In this document: positions 8,546 through 16,924 of the stretch, in pieces
Layout of the letters: each line of letters opens with the position of its first letter
How positions within the stretch are numbered: the stretch's first letter is position 1
Origin: Methanarcanum sp963640855
GTDB taxonomy: Archaea > Thermoplasmatota > Thermoplasmata > Methanomassiliicoccales > Methanomethylophilaceae
Assembly: GCA_963640855.1 (NCBI GenBank)
Contig: CAVIAJ010000006.1
Span: forward strand, 32,420-96,419
Length of the DNA stretch: 64,000 bases
Direction of reading: 5' to 3'
Notes under the pieces: generated by a model
What the model was told of the DNA's origin: nothing
Seen by the model: only the letters and a program-made list of their open reading frames with translations
Database searches by the model: none
Translations under genes and position numbers: made by a program

Positions 8546-9717
8546 CTTGCTTCCCTCCTGAATTTTATTCTCAGTTCGTGGTCTCTCAGTTCGGCACCGG
8601 TCAGTTCTTCCTTGGCCATTGTCAGCGGAAGGTTGATCATTCTCTTCTGACTTCCCACGTGAACCAATATAGTGCTGTCCTTCGGTTTTAATAATTCTAT
8701 GTCGCTCTTCTCGACGAAAGGCATTGTCAGTACGATAACGTCTTCATTTTCGTTGGATTCGAATCTCATCGGACTCTGATCTGCATATATTTCCGTAGGA
8801 TCGGAATCTCCGTATATCATATCCGCAAGATACTCCAATTTCTCCTTTCCGACCAATTCCGTAGGCATCTGATATGAAAAGAATATCTTCATCGGATCGA
8901 ATGCGTGGTGAATTAAGTCAATGTACTGTTTCTGTTCTTCGAGTTTGTTCTTAAAATATTCTCCGTCGACGTTGTCGGGGTACACACGGTTGCATATGAG
9001 ACATTCCACTGTTTTATTGTAAAGACATAAGTAAGAATATGCACGCATGGTTTCGTGAATAACCATCTTCTCGGGATTTACCACAAGACGGACGGTTGTC
9101 TTCTTCGGATCTTCGAGAACGTCTCTGACCTTAATCATACGTTCCTTAACTGTGGCGATGGTGTTGAATACCTCTTTCGAAGGCATAGGGATGTCCACAA
9201 CCTTTCCGACGAATTTCTTCGCAAAAAGGACTATTCTCTTCACGATGTTAAACAATCTGTCAAGGTACCATTCCGACATATCGGGGAAACTCAAAAGCCT
9301 GAGTGTCTCTCCTGTAGGTGCGGTATCGATGATTGCCACGTCGTATGTGTCTTTTTCATCGAAGTCGAGAATGTAAAGCAATGCAACAACCATTTCCATT
9401 CCCGGGAATACCGCAAATTCCTCTGCGGAAAGATCGTCCATTCCCTGAGATCTGAAGAAATCTGTAATGTATTTTTCAATGTCCGACCATTTGGTCTTGA
9501 GTTCGTGAATAACGTCGATCTCAAGAGCATCGAGGTTGGGTGCAACATTTGTGATGTCCGAGCCGAGTTTCATGTCCAGGGAATCGGCGAGTGAATGAGC
9601 GGAATCCGTACTCATCACCATCGTCCTGTAACCCATCTTGGCGGCACGCATTGCCGTCGCCACAGAAATCGATGTCTTTCCGACTCCGCCTTTACCGGTA
9701 TTGATGATGAGCCTCAT
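8542..9717 (-). CDS. ArsA/Get3-family ATPase
   Basis: A single-domain ArsA-type ATPase of about 391 residues. The deviant Walker A GKGGVGKT is at residues 8-15, and the family switch motif DTAPTGETLRLL is clear. A CLICNRVYP segment matches the cysteine region of archaeal homologues. Archaeal members are regarded as Get3/TRC40 relatives (tail-anchored protein targeting) as often as arsenite pump subunits; no ArsB or Acr3 pump is nearby. ATG 9717 gives the standard N-terminus, and ATGs at 9726 and 9729 are alternatives. A TATA-like AATAAATAC about 30 bases upstream suggests a short or absent leader, between this gene and the tRNA-Met. Confidence 0.9.
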   Translation of the reverse strand: MRLIINTGKGGVGKTSISVATAMRAAKMGYRTMVMSTDSAHSLADSLDMKLGSDITNVAPNLDALEIDVIHELKTKWSDIEKYITDFFRSQGMDDLSAEEFAVFPGMEMVVALLYILDFDEKDTYDVAIIDTAPTGETLRLLSFPDMSEWYLDRLFNIVKRIVLFAKKFVGKVVDIPMPSKEVFNTIATVKERMIKVRDVLEDPKKTTVRLVVNPEKMVIHETMRAYSYLCLYNKTVECLICNRVYPDNVDGEYFKNKLEEQKQYIDLIHHAFDPMKIFFSYQMPTELVGKEKLEYLADMIYGDSDPTEIYADQSPMRFESNENEDVIVLTMPFVEKSDIELLKPKDSTILVHVGSQKRMINLPLTMAKEELTGAELRDHELRIKFRREAR

Positions 9718-9773
9718 GTCGGGCATCATCGCTGCATCTGTATTTATTCTGAACGACTGAATAACAGAAGGAG

Positions 9774-9882
9774 TGCCGAGGATGGGGTTCGAACCCATGA
9801 CCTTCGGATTTCCCTGGAAGAGGTCTGTCGACCATCTTAGACCCTATGAGTCCGACGCTCCACCAGGCTGAGCCACCTCGGC
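9774..9882 (-). tRNA. tRNA-Met(CAT), elongator type, with intron
   Basis: The acceptor stem GCCGAGG/CCTCGGC, D-arm GCTC...GAGC, T-arm ATGGG-TTCGAAC-CCCAT and discriminator A (9774) are all present; CCA is not encoded. The anticodon stem TCGGA/TCCGA closes only if about 35 bases (roughly 9810-9844) are removed after A37 of the loop CTCATA. This is the usual archaeal tRNA-Met intron position (37/38) cut by the splicing endonuclease. G1-C72 and the absence of three G-C pairs in the anticodon stem argue against an initiator. An Ile tRNA with a modified CAT anticodon cannot be fully excluded. Confidence 0.85.
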
Positions 9883-9930
9883 ATGTGTAATAGGTTTGAG
9901 GGGAAGATGTTTGAAGGAGGATATATTGGT

Positions 9931-10659
9931 TTACTCTTCCTGAGCTTCTTCAGCTGCAGGTTCCGCTGCGGGTTCTTCCTCTGCGGGAGCCTCTTCTGCT
10001 GCCGGTGTCTCTTCGACTTCGGGCTTTGCGAAGATATCCATGATGGATTCGGGCTCCCCCTCACCGTTGGAGAGAACTTCACTCTTGCGGATTTCGATCC
10101 TCTTGATGGGGATGACAACATGACATGCCTTTGCGACAATTCTGCCCATGTCGCCGGAGACGATGAGCTTAATCATGTTGGAGAGGTCGTTCTCCTTTCC
10201 CATCTCGTTGAGTGCGTCTGCGATGCAGCGCCTCATCCCTTCTTCCTGTGAAGACTGAATCCTCTTGTCCGCGATTGACATTGTCTTAATCCTGAGGACG
10301 TATCCGTCTTTGGTCTCGACATCGACAACGTGATCAGTCTTCGTCTTCTTTCTTCTCGTCAGTCTTCTCACGTAGTCGCTGGTGAGCTCGTGACCGATGA
10401 ACGATGTCTTCGCGTCATGGCCGTCAACGCCTGTAATCTGGAACTTCATCTTGATGTGCTGCTTGGAGAAGTCGCCTGTGAGTTCCTGAACGGTAACATC
10501 GACTGTCCTTCCGTAGAGTGTTTCCACTTCGATTGCGGGTGTGTCTCCAATCTCGACCTCGTTGAACATACGGGGTGCGTGAATCTTATACCATTCTTTT
10601 GCTTTCCACTTGTCCTTAATCTTACGGGACGCGGTCTTGACTTTCTTTGCTGCTGCCAT
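9931..10659 (-). CDS. rps3ae: Ribosomal protein eS1 (S3Ae)
   Basis: A 242-residue small-subunit protein with the eS1 core (DKWKAKEWYKIHAP, then KTDHVVDVETKDGYVLR and IQSSQEEGMRRCI). The last 40 residues are a low-complexity Glu/Ala/Pro tail (EETPAAEEAPAEEEPAAEPA), an extension that may be disordered. An AAGGAGG site precedes the ATG. The gene lies 48 bases upstream of tRNA-Met on the same strand, so the two may be transcribed together. Confidence 0.95.
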   Translation of the reverse strand: MAAAKKVKTASRKIKDKWKAKEWYKIHAPRMFNEVEIGDTPAIEVETLYGRTVDVTVQELTGDFSKQHIKMKFQITGVDGHDAKTSFIGHELTSDYVRRLTRRKKTKTDHVVDVETKDGYVLRIKTMSIADKRIQSSQEEGMRRCIADALNEMGKENDLSNMIKLIVSGDMGRIVAKACHVVIPIKRIEIRKSEVLSNGEGEPESIMDIFAKPEVEETPAAEEAPAEEEPAAEPAAEEAQEE

Positions 10660-10873
10660 CAGAATCCTCCTTGACTTGAAGCAAGATGATGATATACACT
10701 TAGTATAAAAACACTTTCAGTATGTTTTAAATATAAGTGGTTAATGAAAATCGTCCACAATTATCCCAAACAGGATAATCGGTACGATTCGGCAGATGTC
10801 CTTTCAATTTTATACTGAAACAAACAGAGAATTAATTGGAAGTACAGGGGGATGATCCCCCTGCGTTTCAGTT
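10660..10873 (-). promoter_or_regulatory. eS1 promoter region between hdrB and eS1
   Basis: On the minus strand there are two TATA-like elements, one around 10727-10738 (TTATATTTAAA) and one near 10698-10707 (TTTTTATACT), ahead of the GGAGG site. A perfect inverted repeat ATTATCC...GGATAAT (10760-10779) lies upstream and could be an operator or a weak terminator. The 214-base gap otherwise holds only the hdrB hairpin at 10845-10863. Confidence 0.5.
10845..10863 (-). terminator. Hairpin after hdrB
   Basis: A perfect inverted repeat CAGGGGG-ATGAT-CCCCCTG begins 11 bases beyond the hdrB stop. On the minus strand it is followed by T-rich sequence (10800-10844). It fits an intrinsic-type terminator of the hdrCB transcript. 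Confidence 0.65.
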
Positions 10874-11719
10874 TCAGAGCACGACAGGTGTCTGGTGTGC
10901 CGCAAGTCCGAGCGATTTCTCGTCCATTCCCATTGCAATTCCGTAGAGCTGCGAGAGGTGGAGAACGGGGATGCTGTAACCAAGTTCCTTCTGTCCGATA
11001 TCGAACTGGAGGTGACAGAACGGACATACATCGACGATGTATTTTGCGCCAGATTCTTTCATGTTCTCGAGGTTGGTCTGTGTGAACTTGAGTGCGTTTG
11101 CGGGGAATCCGGAACGGAGACCTCCTCCTGCACCGCAGCACATGACCTTCTGTTTCCTGGGCATGGATTTTGCACCGGTTGCCTCGATCAGATCGTCAAG
11201 GATATGGGGGTTCTCGGGGTCGTCCAGCTGTTTGATCTTGCTGGGCTTGAGGAAGTGGCATCCGTAGAATGCTGCAACCTGGTACTCAAGGGGCTTGGTG
11301 ATCTTTGCTTTGATTGCTTCGACACCGACCTCGTTGTAGAGGACTTCTGCGAAGTGCCTTACTTTGGTTGTTCCTTTGTACTCGAGTCCGATCTTTGCGA
11401 GGATCTTGTTGACTTCTGCGAGAAGATCTTTGTCCTCTGCAAGTTCGTGTGCTGCATCAAAGAGTGAACCGTAGCATCCGTTGCAGACTGTGAGGATGTC
11501 GAGACCCTCTTTCTCTGCGAGAGCGAGGTTCCTTGCCGCTGCGGCAATCCATGTTGTCTTGTCGAATGCCCTGATTACTCCGGGTGCGGGACAGCAGCTT
11601 GCGTCTTTGAGATCGACGAGCTCAAGACCGAGTGCTTCTGCAACGACCCTTGTGGATTTCTCGATACCGGGGTATCTGAGAGGTGCGATGCAACCGAGGA
11701 AGAATGCGTATTTTGCCAT
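10874..11719 (-). CDS. hdrB: CoB-CoM heterodisulfide reductase subunit B
   Basis: HdrB carries the active site that splits the CoM-S-S-CoB heterodisulfide at the end of methanogenesis. The 281-residue protein shows both cysteine-rich CCG domains: Cys10, Cys42-Cys43, Cys79/Cys82 in the first, and YGC, MCCGAGGG, CPFC in the second. These bind the two non-cubane [4Fe-4S] clusters known from the methanogen complex. ATG 11719 is chosen because GGAGTGAT (which contains the hdrC stop) lies five bases upstream; a GTG at 11728 is also in frame. hdrA is not next to it in this window. Confidence 0.96.
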   Translation of the reverse strand: MAKYAFFLGCIAPLRYPGIEKSTRVVAEALGLELVDLKDASCCPAPGVIRAFDKTTWIAAAARNLALAEKEGLDILTVCNGCYGSLFDAAHELAEDKDLLAEVNKILAKIGLEYKGTTKVRHFAEVLYNEVGVEAIKAKITKPLEYQVAAFYGCHFLKPSKIKQLDDPENPHILDDLIEATGAKSMPRKQKVMCCGAGGGLRSGFPANALKFTQTNLENMKESGAKYIVDVCPFCHLQFDIGQKELGYSIPVLHLSQLYGIAMGMDEKSLGLAAHQTPVVL

Positions 11720-11724
11720 TATAA

Positions 11725-12219
11725 TCACTCCATCAGTTTCTTGAATCCGGTAGCCTCAAGGATAACGCTGAGGTCTGCCATGGCTTTATCGTTTGCGAGT
11801 ACCGTCGGGGGTACCTCGTCGAGACCGAGTTCTTTCCTCTGTGCCTTGACTTTGTCGTTGATGGATACGGTGTGTCCGTATGCAACAAGGTTCTCTCCTG
11901 TCTTCTTGTGGGTGGGAACCATCTTGCCGTTTGCGACTGCAATGTTCCTGAGTGCGATAACAACATCGACGATCGGAACACCGCGGGGGCATCTCTCTTC
12001 GCATGTGTAGCATGTTGTGCACTGCCAGAGATCCTCACTGCTGATGATGTCGTCTTTCAGTCCGAGCTGTGCCATCCTCATGAGTTTCCTGGTCCTGTAG
12101 GCTGTGTTCTTTCCCGAGGGGCAGCCTGCGGAACAGGTACCGCACTGGAAGCACATTTTTGCGCCCTCTCCGCCTGCAGCGGTGAGCTCGCCAATGAATT
12201 CAGGGTTGGGTGCTACCAT
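11725..12219 (-). CDS. hdrC: CoB-CoM heterodisulfide reductase subunit C
   Basis: A 164-residue iron-sulfur electron carrier that passes electrons to HdrB. Two [4Fe-4S] ligand sets are visible: CFQCGTCSAGCP (Cys23, 26, 29, 33) and CTTCYTCEERCPRGVP (Cys67, 70, 73, 77). Length and motifs match methanogen HdrC. It is the first gene of the hdrCB pair. Its promoter carries a TATA box flanked by an inverted repeat, and a LysR/ModE-type regulator gene lies directly upstream on the same strand. Confidence 0.96.
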   Translation of the reverse strand: MVAPNPEFIGELTAAGGEGAKMCFQCGTCSAGCPSGKNTAYRTRKLMRMAQLGLKDDIISSEDLWQCTTCYTCEERCPRGVPIVDVVIALRNIAVANGKMVPTHKKTGENLVAYGHTVSINDKVKAQRKELGLDEVPPTVLANDKAMADLSVILEATGFKKLME

Positions 12220-12231
12220 TGATATTACCTA

Positions 12232-12272
12232 GGACGTGTTAGGTGGACGTACTATATAATTCATTTACGTCC
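12232..12272 (-). promoter_or_regulatory. hdrCB promoter with inverted and direct GGACGT repeats
   Basis: The TATA box (minus strand TTATATAG, about 12252-12260) lies between the perfect half-sites GGACGTA (12245-12251) and TACGTCC (12266-12272), 14 bases apart. A further GGACGT copy at 12232-12237 makes a 13-base direct repeat with the first. A factor bound here would cover the TATA element and the likely transcription start. The motif itself is seen in the sequence; the regulator is unknown. Confidence 0.6.
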
Positions 12273-12307
12273 GAAGTTTGAAGTATTACCTTAAACAGCA
12301 ATACTCA

Positions 12308-13081
12308 TCAGAACTGCTTCGACTGGAGATACCTCAGGATGCGGGTGATCTCTTTGACTTCCCTTCTGTAGACTGCGGTTATCGAATGTCTGAGAAGATG
12401 TTTGTCGGTGGCGCTCTTTAATTTAAGACCTTTCTTCTGCAAAAGATATTCATCTATGAAGAAACTCTTGTTTGAATTGATAAGTTCCGAGAGAAGATAT
12501 GTCTCCGAATCTATTCTGTAATCCGTGCCCATGAGGTCCAACTGTGCGTATGCGATTCTCTGTGCACCGTATTTGTACCTCATATACGAAGGGCCGTTGT
12601 CGACATGGATCATATCCATATATCCTACGTCGGACCATTCGTAATCGTCCACTTCATTCAGAAGCTGGGGATCGTCGAGAATTATGATATCGGACATCCC
12701 TTGCTTCAGAGAACGTACGTTGGTGTAATCGTCTGACACTATGATGGATGCTTTGATCTTCGACGAAGACACCGCCTGCATCACCAATTCTTCGGTAACA
12801 GGAGAACAGGATATCGTGAATTCTCTGTCGTAAGTGCATCTTTCGTCCATCATCCCTGCGACTTCCAAAAGTCTCAGGCCTGTTTCGGTAAGTTCCGTAC
12901 CGTTCGGAGTGGATGCCATCAGACGTGTACCCGCAACATCCTCCATCTGCACCATATATCTGTGAACAACCGGGGGCGATATACCGAGTTCTTTGGCCGC
13001 TGCGGTCTTACTGCCCAGTCTGTTAATGGCTGCAAGTACCTCCAACTGTCTGGATGATATGTTGCGTCCGTTCACGACCAT
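12308..13081 (-). CDS. LysR/ModE-type winged-helix regulator
   Basis: About 257 residues. The N-terminal 80 residues form a LysR/ModE-type winged helix (SSRQLEVLAAINRLGSKTAAAKELGISPPVVHRYM). The remainder resembles a compact two-lobed periplasmic-binding-protein-like effector domain (strand TISCSPVTEELVMQAV, then IKASIIVSDD). It ends 88 bases before hdrC on the same strand, so it is a candidate regulator of the hdrCB promoter repeats. The ligand is unknown; molybdate or tungstate is only one possibility by analogy with ModE. ATG 13081 is preferred; a GTG at 13105 is in frame. Confidence 0.75.
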   Translation of the reverse strand: MVVNGRNISSRQLEVLAAINRLGSKTAAAKELGISPPVVHRYMVQMEDVAGTRLMASTPNGTELTETGLRLLEVAGMMDERCTYDREFTISCSPVTEELVMQAVSSSKIKASIIVSDDYTNVRSLKQGMSDIIILDDPQLLNEVDDYEWSDVGYMDMIHVDNGPSYMRYKYGAQRIAYAQLDLMGTDYRIDSETYLLSELINSNKSFFIDEYLLQKKGLKLKSATDKHLLRHSITAVYRREVKEITRILRYLQSKQF

Positions 13082-13207
13082 GTATGTTTTTACCTCAATC
13101 TCCACAATTCTGAAGATGCACGGAGTATAGATTTAATTTTCGACAGTTTCCCTTTATTTAGTTGAATACATATCACACACCGTAGATTCGCAGTAACCGG
13201 GGATTTC

Positions 13208-14896
13208 ATGGACACCACGACGATTATAACGGCAATTCTGATGCTCGCGGCAGGTATCGGCGTATTCCTGGTTGCATGCATGATGCTCAGCAACAATCTC
13301 GAATCGATTTGCAGTTCCAAACTGAAAGCACTTTTTGCGAAAGCATCTGATAAGAAATTGGTCGGAGTGGGAATCGGTACCGTCACCACAGCCGCAATTC
13401 AGAGTTCCGGAGCTACATCGGTCCTGGTCATCGGTTTCGTGAATGCCGGAATTATGTCTCTGACATTGGCTACGGCGATTATCTACGGAGCCAACATAGG
13501 AACTACGGTTACGGCTCAGATTGTTTCATTGGGAATGTTCGGCAGCGACGGCATAAGTTTCACTGTGATTTTCTCGGCATTGGCCGGTGTGGGAGCATTC
13601 ATCTACGCATATGCCAAGAACGATAAAACAAAGAAAATCGGTGGAATAGTTGCCGGTTTCGGTATGCTCTTCGTCGGCCTGGATCTGATGAGTGTATCGA
13701 TGTCGGACTTCGCTCAGTCAGGGGAAGTTATCAATTTACTGTCGAATATCGATAATCTGATTCTTCTGATTATCATCGGAGTGTTACTGACCGCGTTGGT
13801 ACAGAGTTCGTCGGTCGTAACATCTATCGCAATCGTTATGCTCGTTCAGGGACTGATCAGTCTCGAACAGGGAATCTATATCACAATGGGTTCCAACATC
13901 GGTTCGTGTATTGTCGCTATTCTTGCGGCCCTGAGCAGCGGACTGAATGCAAAAAGAGTTGCGGCAATACATCTGTCGTTCAACGTTTTCGGTGTCGTTC
14001 TCTTTACGGTTGCGGGATTTATAATGACCGCCGTTACATCCGGCGAATGGACCTTCGGTACACTGTTCGCATCCATGTTCCCTAATGCTCCCCAGATTCA
14101 GCTGGCTATGTTCCACACGATATTCAATGTGATTACGGTCGCCATTATGCTTCCGCTGACGTCCTATCTCATCGCATTCGTCACGAAACTTCTGCCCGAT
14201 AAAAAAGTGGAAGTTACCGTGGAGGAAGGAGAACCTCACATGTACTTCATCAACGAATACATGTTGAAAACCCCCGCAATCGCAGTCATGGAAGTCAAGA
14301 ACGAGATGATCAACATGTCCAAAATCGCAATCGAGAACTTCGATTACGCATGCGACGTCATCTGTACCATGGACAATTACGACTACAGGACATTCAGGGC
14401 AAAAGAGAAAGAACTCAACTATCTCAAAAAGAATATTCCCCGTTTTATCGTAAAACTGTCCAACACCGAGCTGAGCAAAAAGGACAGTGTCTATGTCTCC
14501 ACAGTCTACCGCACGGTTACCGATTTGGAACGTATCGGAGACTATTCCAAAAATATCATCGGATACGCGGAAAAGATGAAAATATCCTCGGATGAATTCT
14601 CAGATTACGCCAAAGACGAGATAAGAAACGTACAGAAACTCATTGATTCACTGTACACCAATATCGTGAAAGCGTATGAGAATCTGGACTATGATGCACT
14701 CGAAGAAGCCTACAGGATCGAAGATAATATCGACAGTGTCACAGACAAGATGGCCGACAGCCACATCCTGAGAATCAACGAAGGCATATGTTCCACCAGC
14801 GCAGGTGCGGAATTCCTCTCGCTTACATCGGACGCGGAGAGGGTTGCGGACCACTTTATCAATATGGGTAAGACAATCAAAGAACTCAGAAGATGA
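13208..14896 (+). CDS. Na+/phosphate symporter with PhoU-like C-terminus
   Basis: A 562-residue protein of the Na/Pi-cotransporter II (NptA) family. The two inverted repeats each carry the QSS signature: QSSGATS at residue 65 and QSSSVVTS at 199. About eight to nine hydrophobic segments span residues 1-330. Residues 345-560 are a helical PhoU-like domain facing the cytoplasm, with the typical ERIGDYSKNI and ERVADHFINM repeats. It is transcribed divergently from the regulator gene, with about 125 bases between the starts. The likely role is sodium-driven phosphate uptake with PhoU-type control. Confidence 0.92.
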   Translation: MDTTTIITAILMLAAGIGVFLVACMMLSNNLESICSSKLKALFAKASDKKLVGVGIGTVTTAAIQSSGATSVLVIGFVNAGIMSLTLATAIIYGANIGTTVTAQIVSLGMFGSDGISFTVIFSALAGVGAFIYAYAKNDKTKKIGGIVAGFGMLFVGLDLMSVSMSDFAQSGEVINLLSNIDNLILLIIIGVLLTALVQSSSVVTSIAIVMLVQGLISLEQGIYITMGSNIGSCIVAILAALSSGLNAKRVAAIHLSFNVFGVVLFTVAGFIMTAVTSGEWTFGTLFASMFPNAPQIQLAMFHTIFNVITVAIMLPLTSYLIAFVTKLLPDKKVEVTVEEGEPHMYFINEYMLKTPAIAVMEVKNEMINMSKIAIENFDYACDVICTMDNYDYRTFRAKEKELNYLKKNIPRFIVKLSNTELSKKDSVYVSTVYRTVTDLERIGDYSKNIIGYAEKMKISSDEFSDYAKDEIRNVQKLIDSLYTNIVKAYENLDYDALEEAYRIEDNIDSVTDKMADSHILRINEGICSTSAGAEFLSLTSDAERVADHFINMGKTIKELRR

Positions 14897-14952
14897 ATTT
14901 GATTTTCGTACGAACATTATAATTTAATATCCGTCACTATATACGACCACGC

Positions 14953-16443
14953 ATGAGTCTGTTGGGAGAGAAATTCAGAGAAGTCATCACCTCCACTGTC
15001 CCGATAGTACTTTTGATTACGATTCTCGCGATATTCGTTTTGGGACTGCCGACAGATCAGATGATGCTGTTCCTCCTGTGTGTGGTAATGGTGATTGTCG
15101 GATTCGCAGTGTTCCTTTCGGGTGTCGATTGGGGAATACATCCGATGGGAATGTCTATAGGACAGGAAATCCCGAAGAGAAGATCAAGACTGTTTATGAT
15201 TATCATCGTCTTCGCAATTTCGTTCCTTGTAACGGTTGCGGAACCCGATGTGACCGTATTCGGAACACAGGTTCATTCTCTGTTCTCGTCGATAGATCCG
15301 ACCACACTCGCCTATGCAATCGGCATAGGTGTTGCCGTATTCCTCATAGTCGCATCGTTCAGAATCATCTACAAACTGTCGCTGAAACTTCTGATAACCA
15401 TAGGTTACGCCGTGGCGATCGGATTGGTTGTGTTCATGGATATGACCGGAAACACCGAGTTCATCGGTATCGCCCTGGATTCCGGAGGTGTCACCACAGG
15501 TCCGGTTACAGTACCTATCCTTCTTGCTCTGGGCATAGGGATATGCACTATGGGACACAGCAGAGACAGTATGGACGGTTTCGGAATGATCGGATTGGCA
15601 TCCATCGGACCGATTATCGCCGTTCTTGTATTGGGGCTGTTCAGCGGAGGAGGTTCCGAAGAAGTTGTTTCCAGCGTTTCCCACAGCACCATCGATTTCG
15701 ATCTGATTCTTACGGAATTCAGGAACTCGGCGTCAAGTGTTGCCACCGCGCTGATACCTCTGATGATATTCTTCGTCATATTCCAGAGAATTTTCCTGAA
15801 GTACTCATGGACTGCAGTTACCGTGGTATTGGAAGGTACTGCGGTCGCAGGTATCGGAGTTGTGATATTCCTTACCGGTGTGTACACAGGATTCATGCCG
15901 ATTGCGACAAGTCTCGGTGTGAAATTGGGAGAAATGGCTGCGGATCAGTGGTATCTGATCGCAGGACTCGGATTCCTTATGGGATTCCTCGTCGCATGTG
16001 CGGAACCTGCCGTATCGATTCTCGGAGATCAGGTTGAAGAATCCTCGGGAGGGATTCTCCGTAAAAGACTAATTATCATGATTATATCCATAGGTGTGGC
16101 GGCATTCGTCGCCATCGGTATGATGAAACTCATGTTCAACATCAACCTTGCATACATCGTCGTACCCGGATTCATTCTTACGCTGATTATTATGTGGATC
16201 GGCGACAGGGAAATGGTGGGTATCGCATTCGATGCAGGAGGTGTTGCGACAGGACCTATGTCAGTCGCCATACTTTCGTCGTTCTATGTAGGATTGGCAT
16301 CCGCACTTTACACGGGAACACAGGCAGTCATCTACGGATTCGGATTGATCTGTCTTATCGCTCTCGCACCGTGTATGTTCCTGAGTATACTCGGACTGTA
16401 CACCAAACACAACAAAATGAAAGACGGCGAATACTATGAGTGA
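14953..16443 (+). CDS. DUF1538 membrane protein
   Basis: A 496-residue polytopic protein made of two homologous DUF1538 (PF07556) halves of about six helices each. Each half repeats two signatures: an acidic AEP segment (VAEPDVTVFG; CAEPAVSILG) and a glycine-rich GIALDSGGVTTGPVTVP / GIAFDAGGVATGPMSVA loop. This looks like a transporter or channel, but its substrate is unknown. An AT-rich TATA-like element at 14916-14930 lies about 30 bases upstream, suggesting a leaderless or very short-leader mRNA. The hydrogenase maturation protease gene starts within its last codons. Confidence 0.88.
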   Translation: MSLLGEKFREVITSTVPIVLLITILAIFVLGLPTDQMMLFLLCVVMVIVGFAVFLSGVDWGIHPMGMSIGQEIPKRRSRLFMIIIVFAISFLVTVAEPDVTVFGTQVHSLFSSIDPTTLAYAIGIGVAVFLIVASFRIIYKLSLKLLITIGYAVAIGLVVFMDMTGNTEFIGIALDSGGVTTGPVTVPILLALGIGICTMGHSRDSMDGFGMIGLASIGPIIAVLVLGLFSGGGSEEVVSSVSHSTIDFDLILTEFRNSASSVATALIPLMIFFVIFQRIFLKYSWTAVTVVLEGTAVAGIGVVIFLTGVYTGFMPIATSLGVKLGEMAADQWYLIAGLGFLMGFLVACAEPAVSILGDQVEESSGGILRKRLIIMIISIGVAAFVAIGMMKLMFNINLAYIVVPGFILTLIIMWIGDREMVGIAFDAGGVATGPMSVAILSSFYVGLASALYTGTQAVIYGFGLICLIALAPCMFLSILGLYTKHNKMKDGEYYE

Positions 16444-16924
16444 TACAAGATCCGACAGTGTTTTGGTCATAGGGCTCGGAAGTCCGATAATGTCCGACGA
16501 TGCAATCGGATTGATTGTTGCCGGGAAAATCGAAGAAATGAATCTGAAGAACGTGGAAACACGTCAGGAAGCCATCGGAGGATTGGACATCATCCCCGTT
16601 CTGTGGGGATATAAGTATGCAATAATCGTGGATGCCATTCAAACACGTCAGCAGCCTGTGGGTACTGTAATGATTTTCAACCCCGAAGATTTCGAACCTA
16701 CCGTCACAAACGCCTCGGCTCACGATTTCAATCTTGCAACGGCTATGAAAATCGGGCGCAATATGGAACCGGAACAGATACCCGATAAGGTAATTTTCAT
16801 TGCGATCGAAGTCGAAGACATTCAGACAGTTCACGAAGGAATGACGGAGAGCGTGACAGCCGCAGTCGGCGACGCTGTCGACGCAGCCCTCCATTATGTC
16901 GAAGAATTTCAGAAATCCAACTGA
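16436..16924 (+). CDS. Hydrogenase maturation protease (M52/HycI type)
   Basis: A 162-residue nickel-dependent endopeptidase that removes the C-terminal extension of a [NiFe]-hydrogenase large subunit. It has the family N-terminus VLVIGLGSPIMSDDAIG, the metal-binding Asp of IIVDAIQTR and a His in SAHDFNL, the three ligand positions known for HybD. Its start overlaps the DUF1538 gene by eight bases, so both come from one mRNA. In methylotrophic methanogens the client could be Mvh-type hydrogenase, which is not in this window. The 3' end overlaps the convergent M16 peptidase by 16 bases. Confidence 0.88.
   Translation: MSDTRSDSVLVIGLGSPIMSDDAIGLIVAGKIEEMNLKNVETRQEAIGGLDIIPVLWGYKYAIIVDAIQTRQQPVGTVMIFNPEDFEPTVTNASAHDFNLATAMKIGRNMEPEQIPDKVIFIAIEVEDIQTVHEGMTESVTAAVGDAVDAALHYVEEFQKSN

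Noticed and set aside
9718..9798. N-terminal extension of the ArsA-type ATPase reaching into the tRNA-Met gene
   Set aside because: The added residues have no family similarity, and the frame overlaps the tRNA 3' half; ATG 9717 or 9729 gives the standard N-terminus.
12308..13105. Assignment of the regulator as ModE for molybdate
   Set aside because: Only the winged helix matches; the C-terminal part lacks the TOBE/molbindin motif, so no ligand is named.
15078..16037. Open frame of 319 codons overlapping the DUF1538 gene on the same strand in another frame
   Set aside because: Its translation is Arg/Cys/His-rich with no domain; the overlapping DUF1538 frame has clear repeats and hydrophobic helices.
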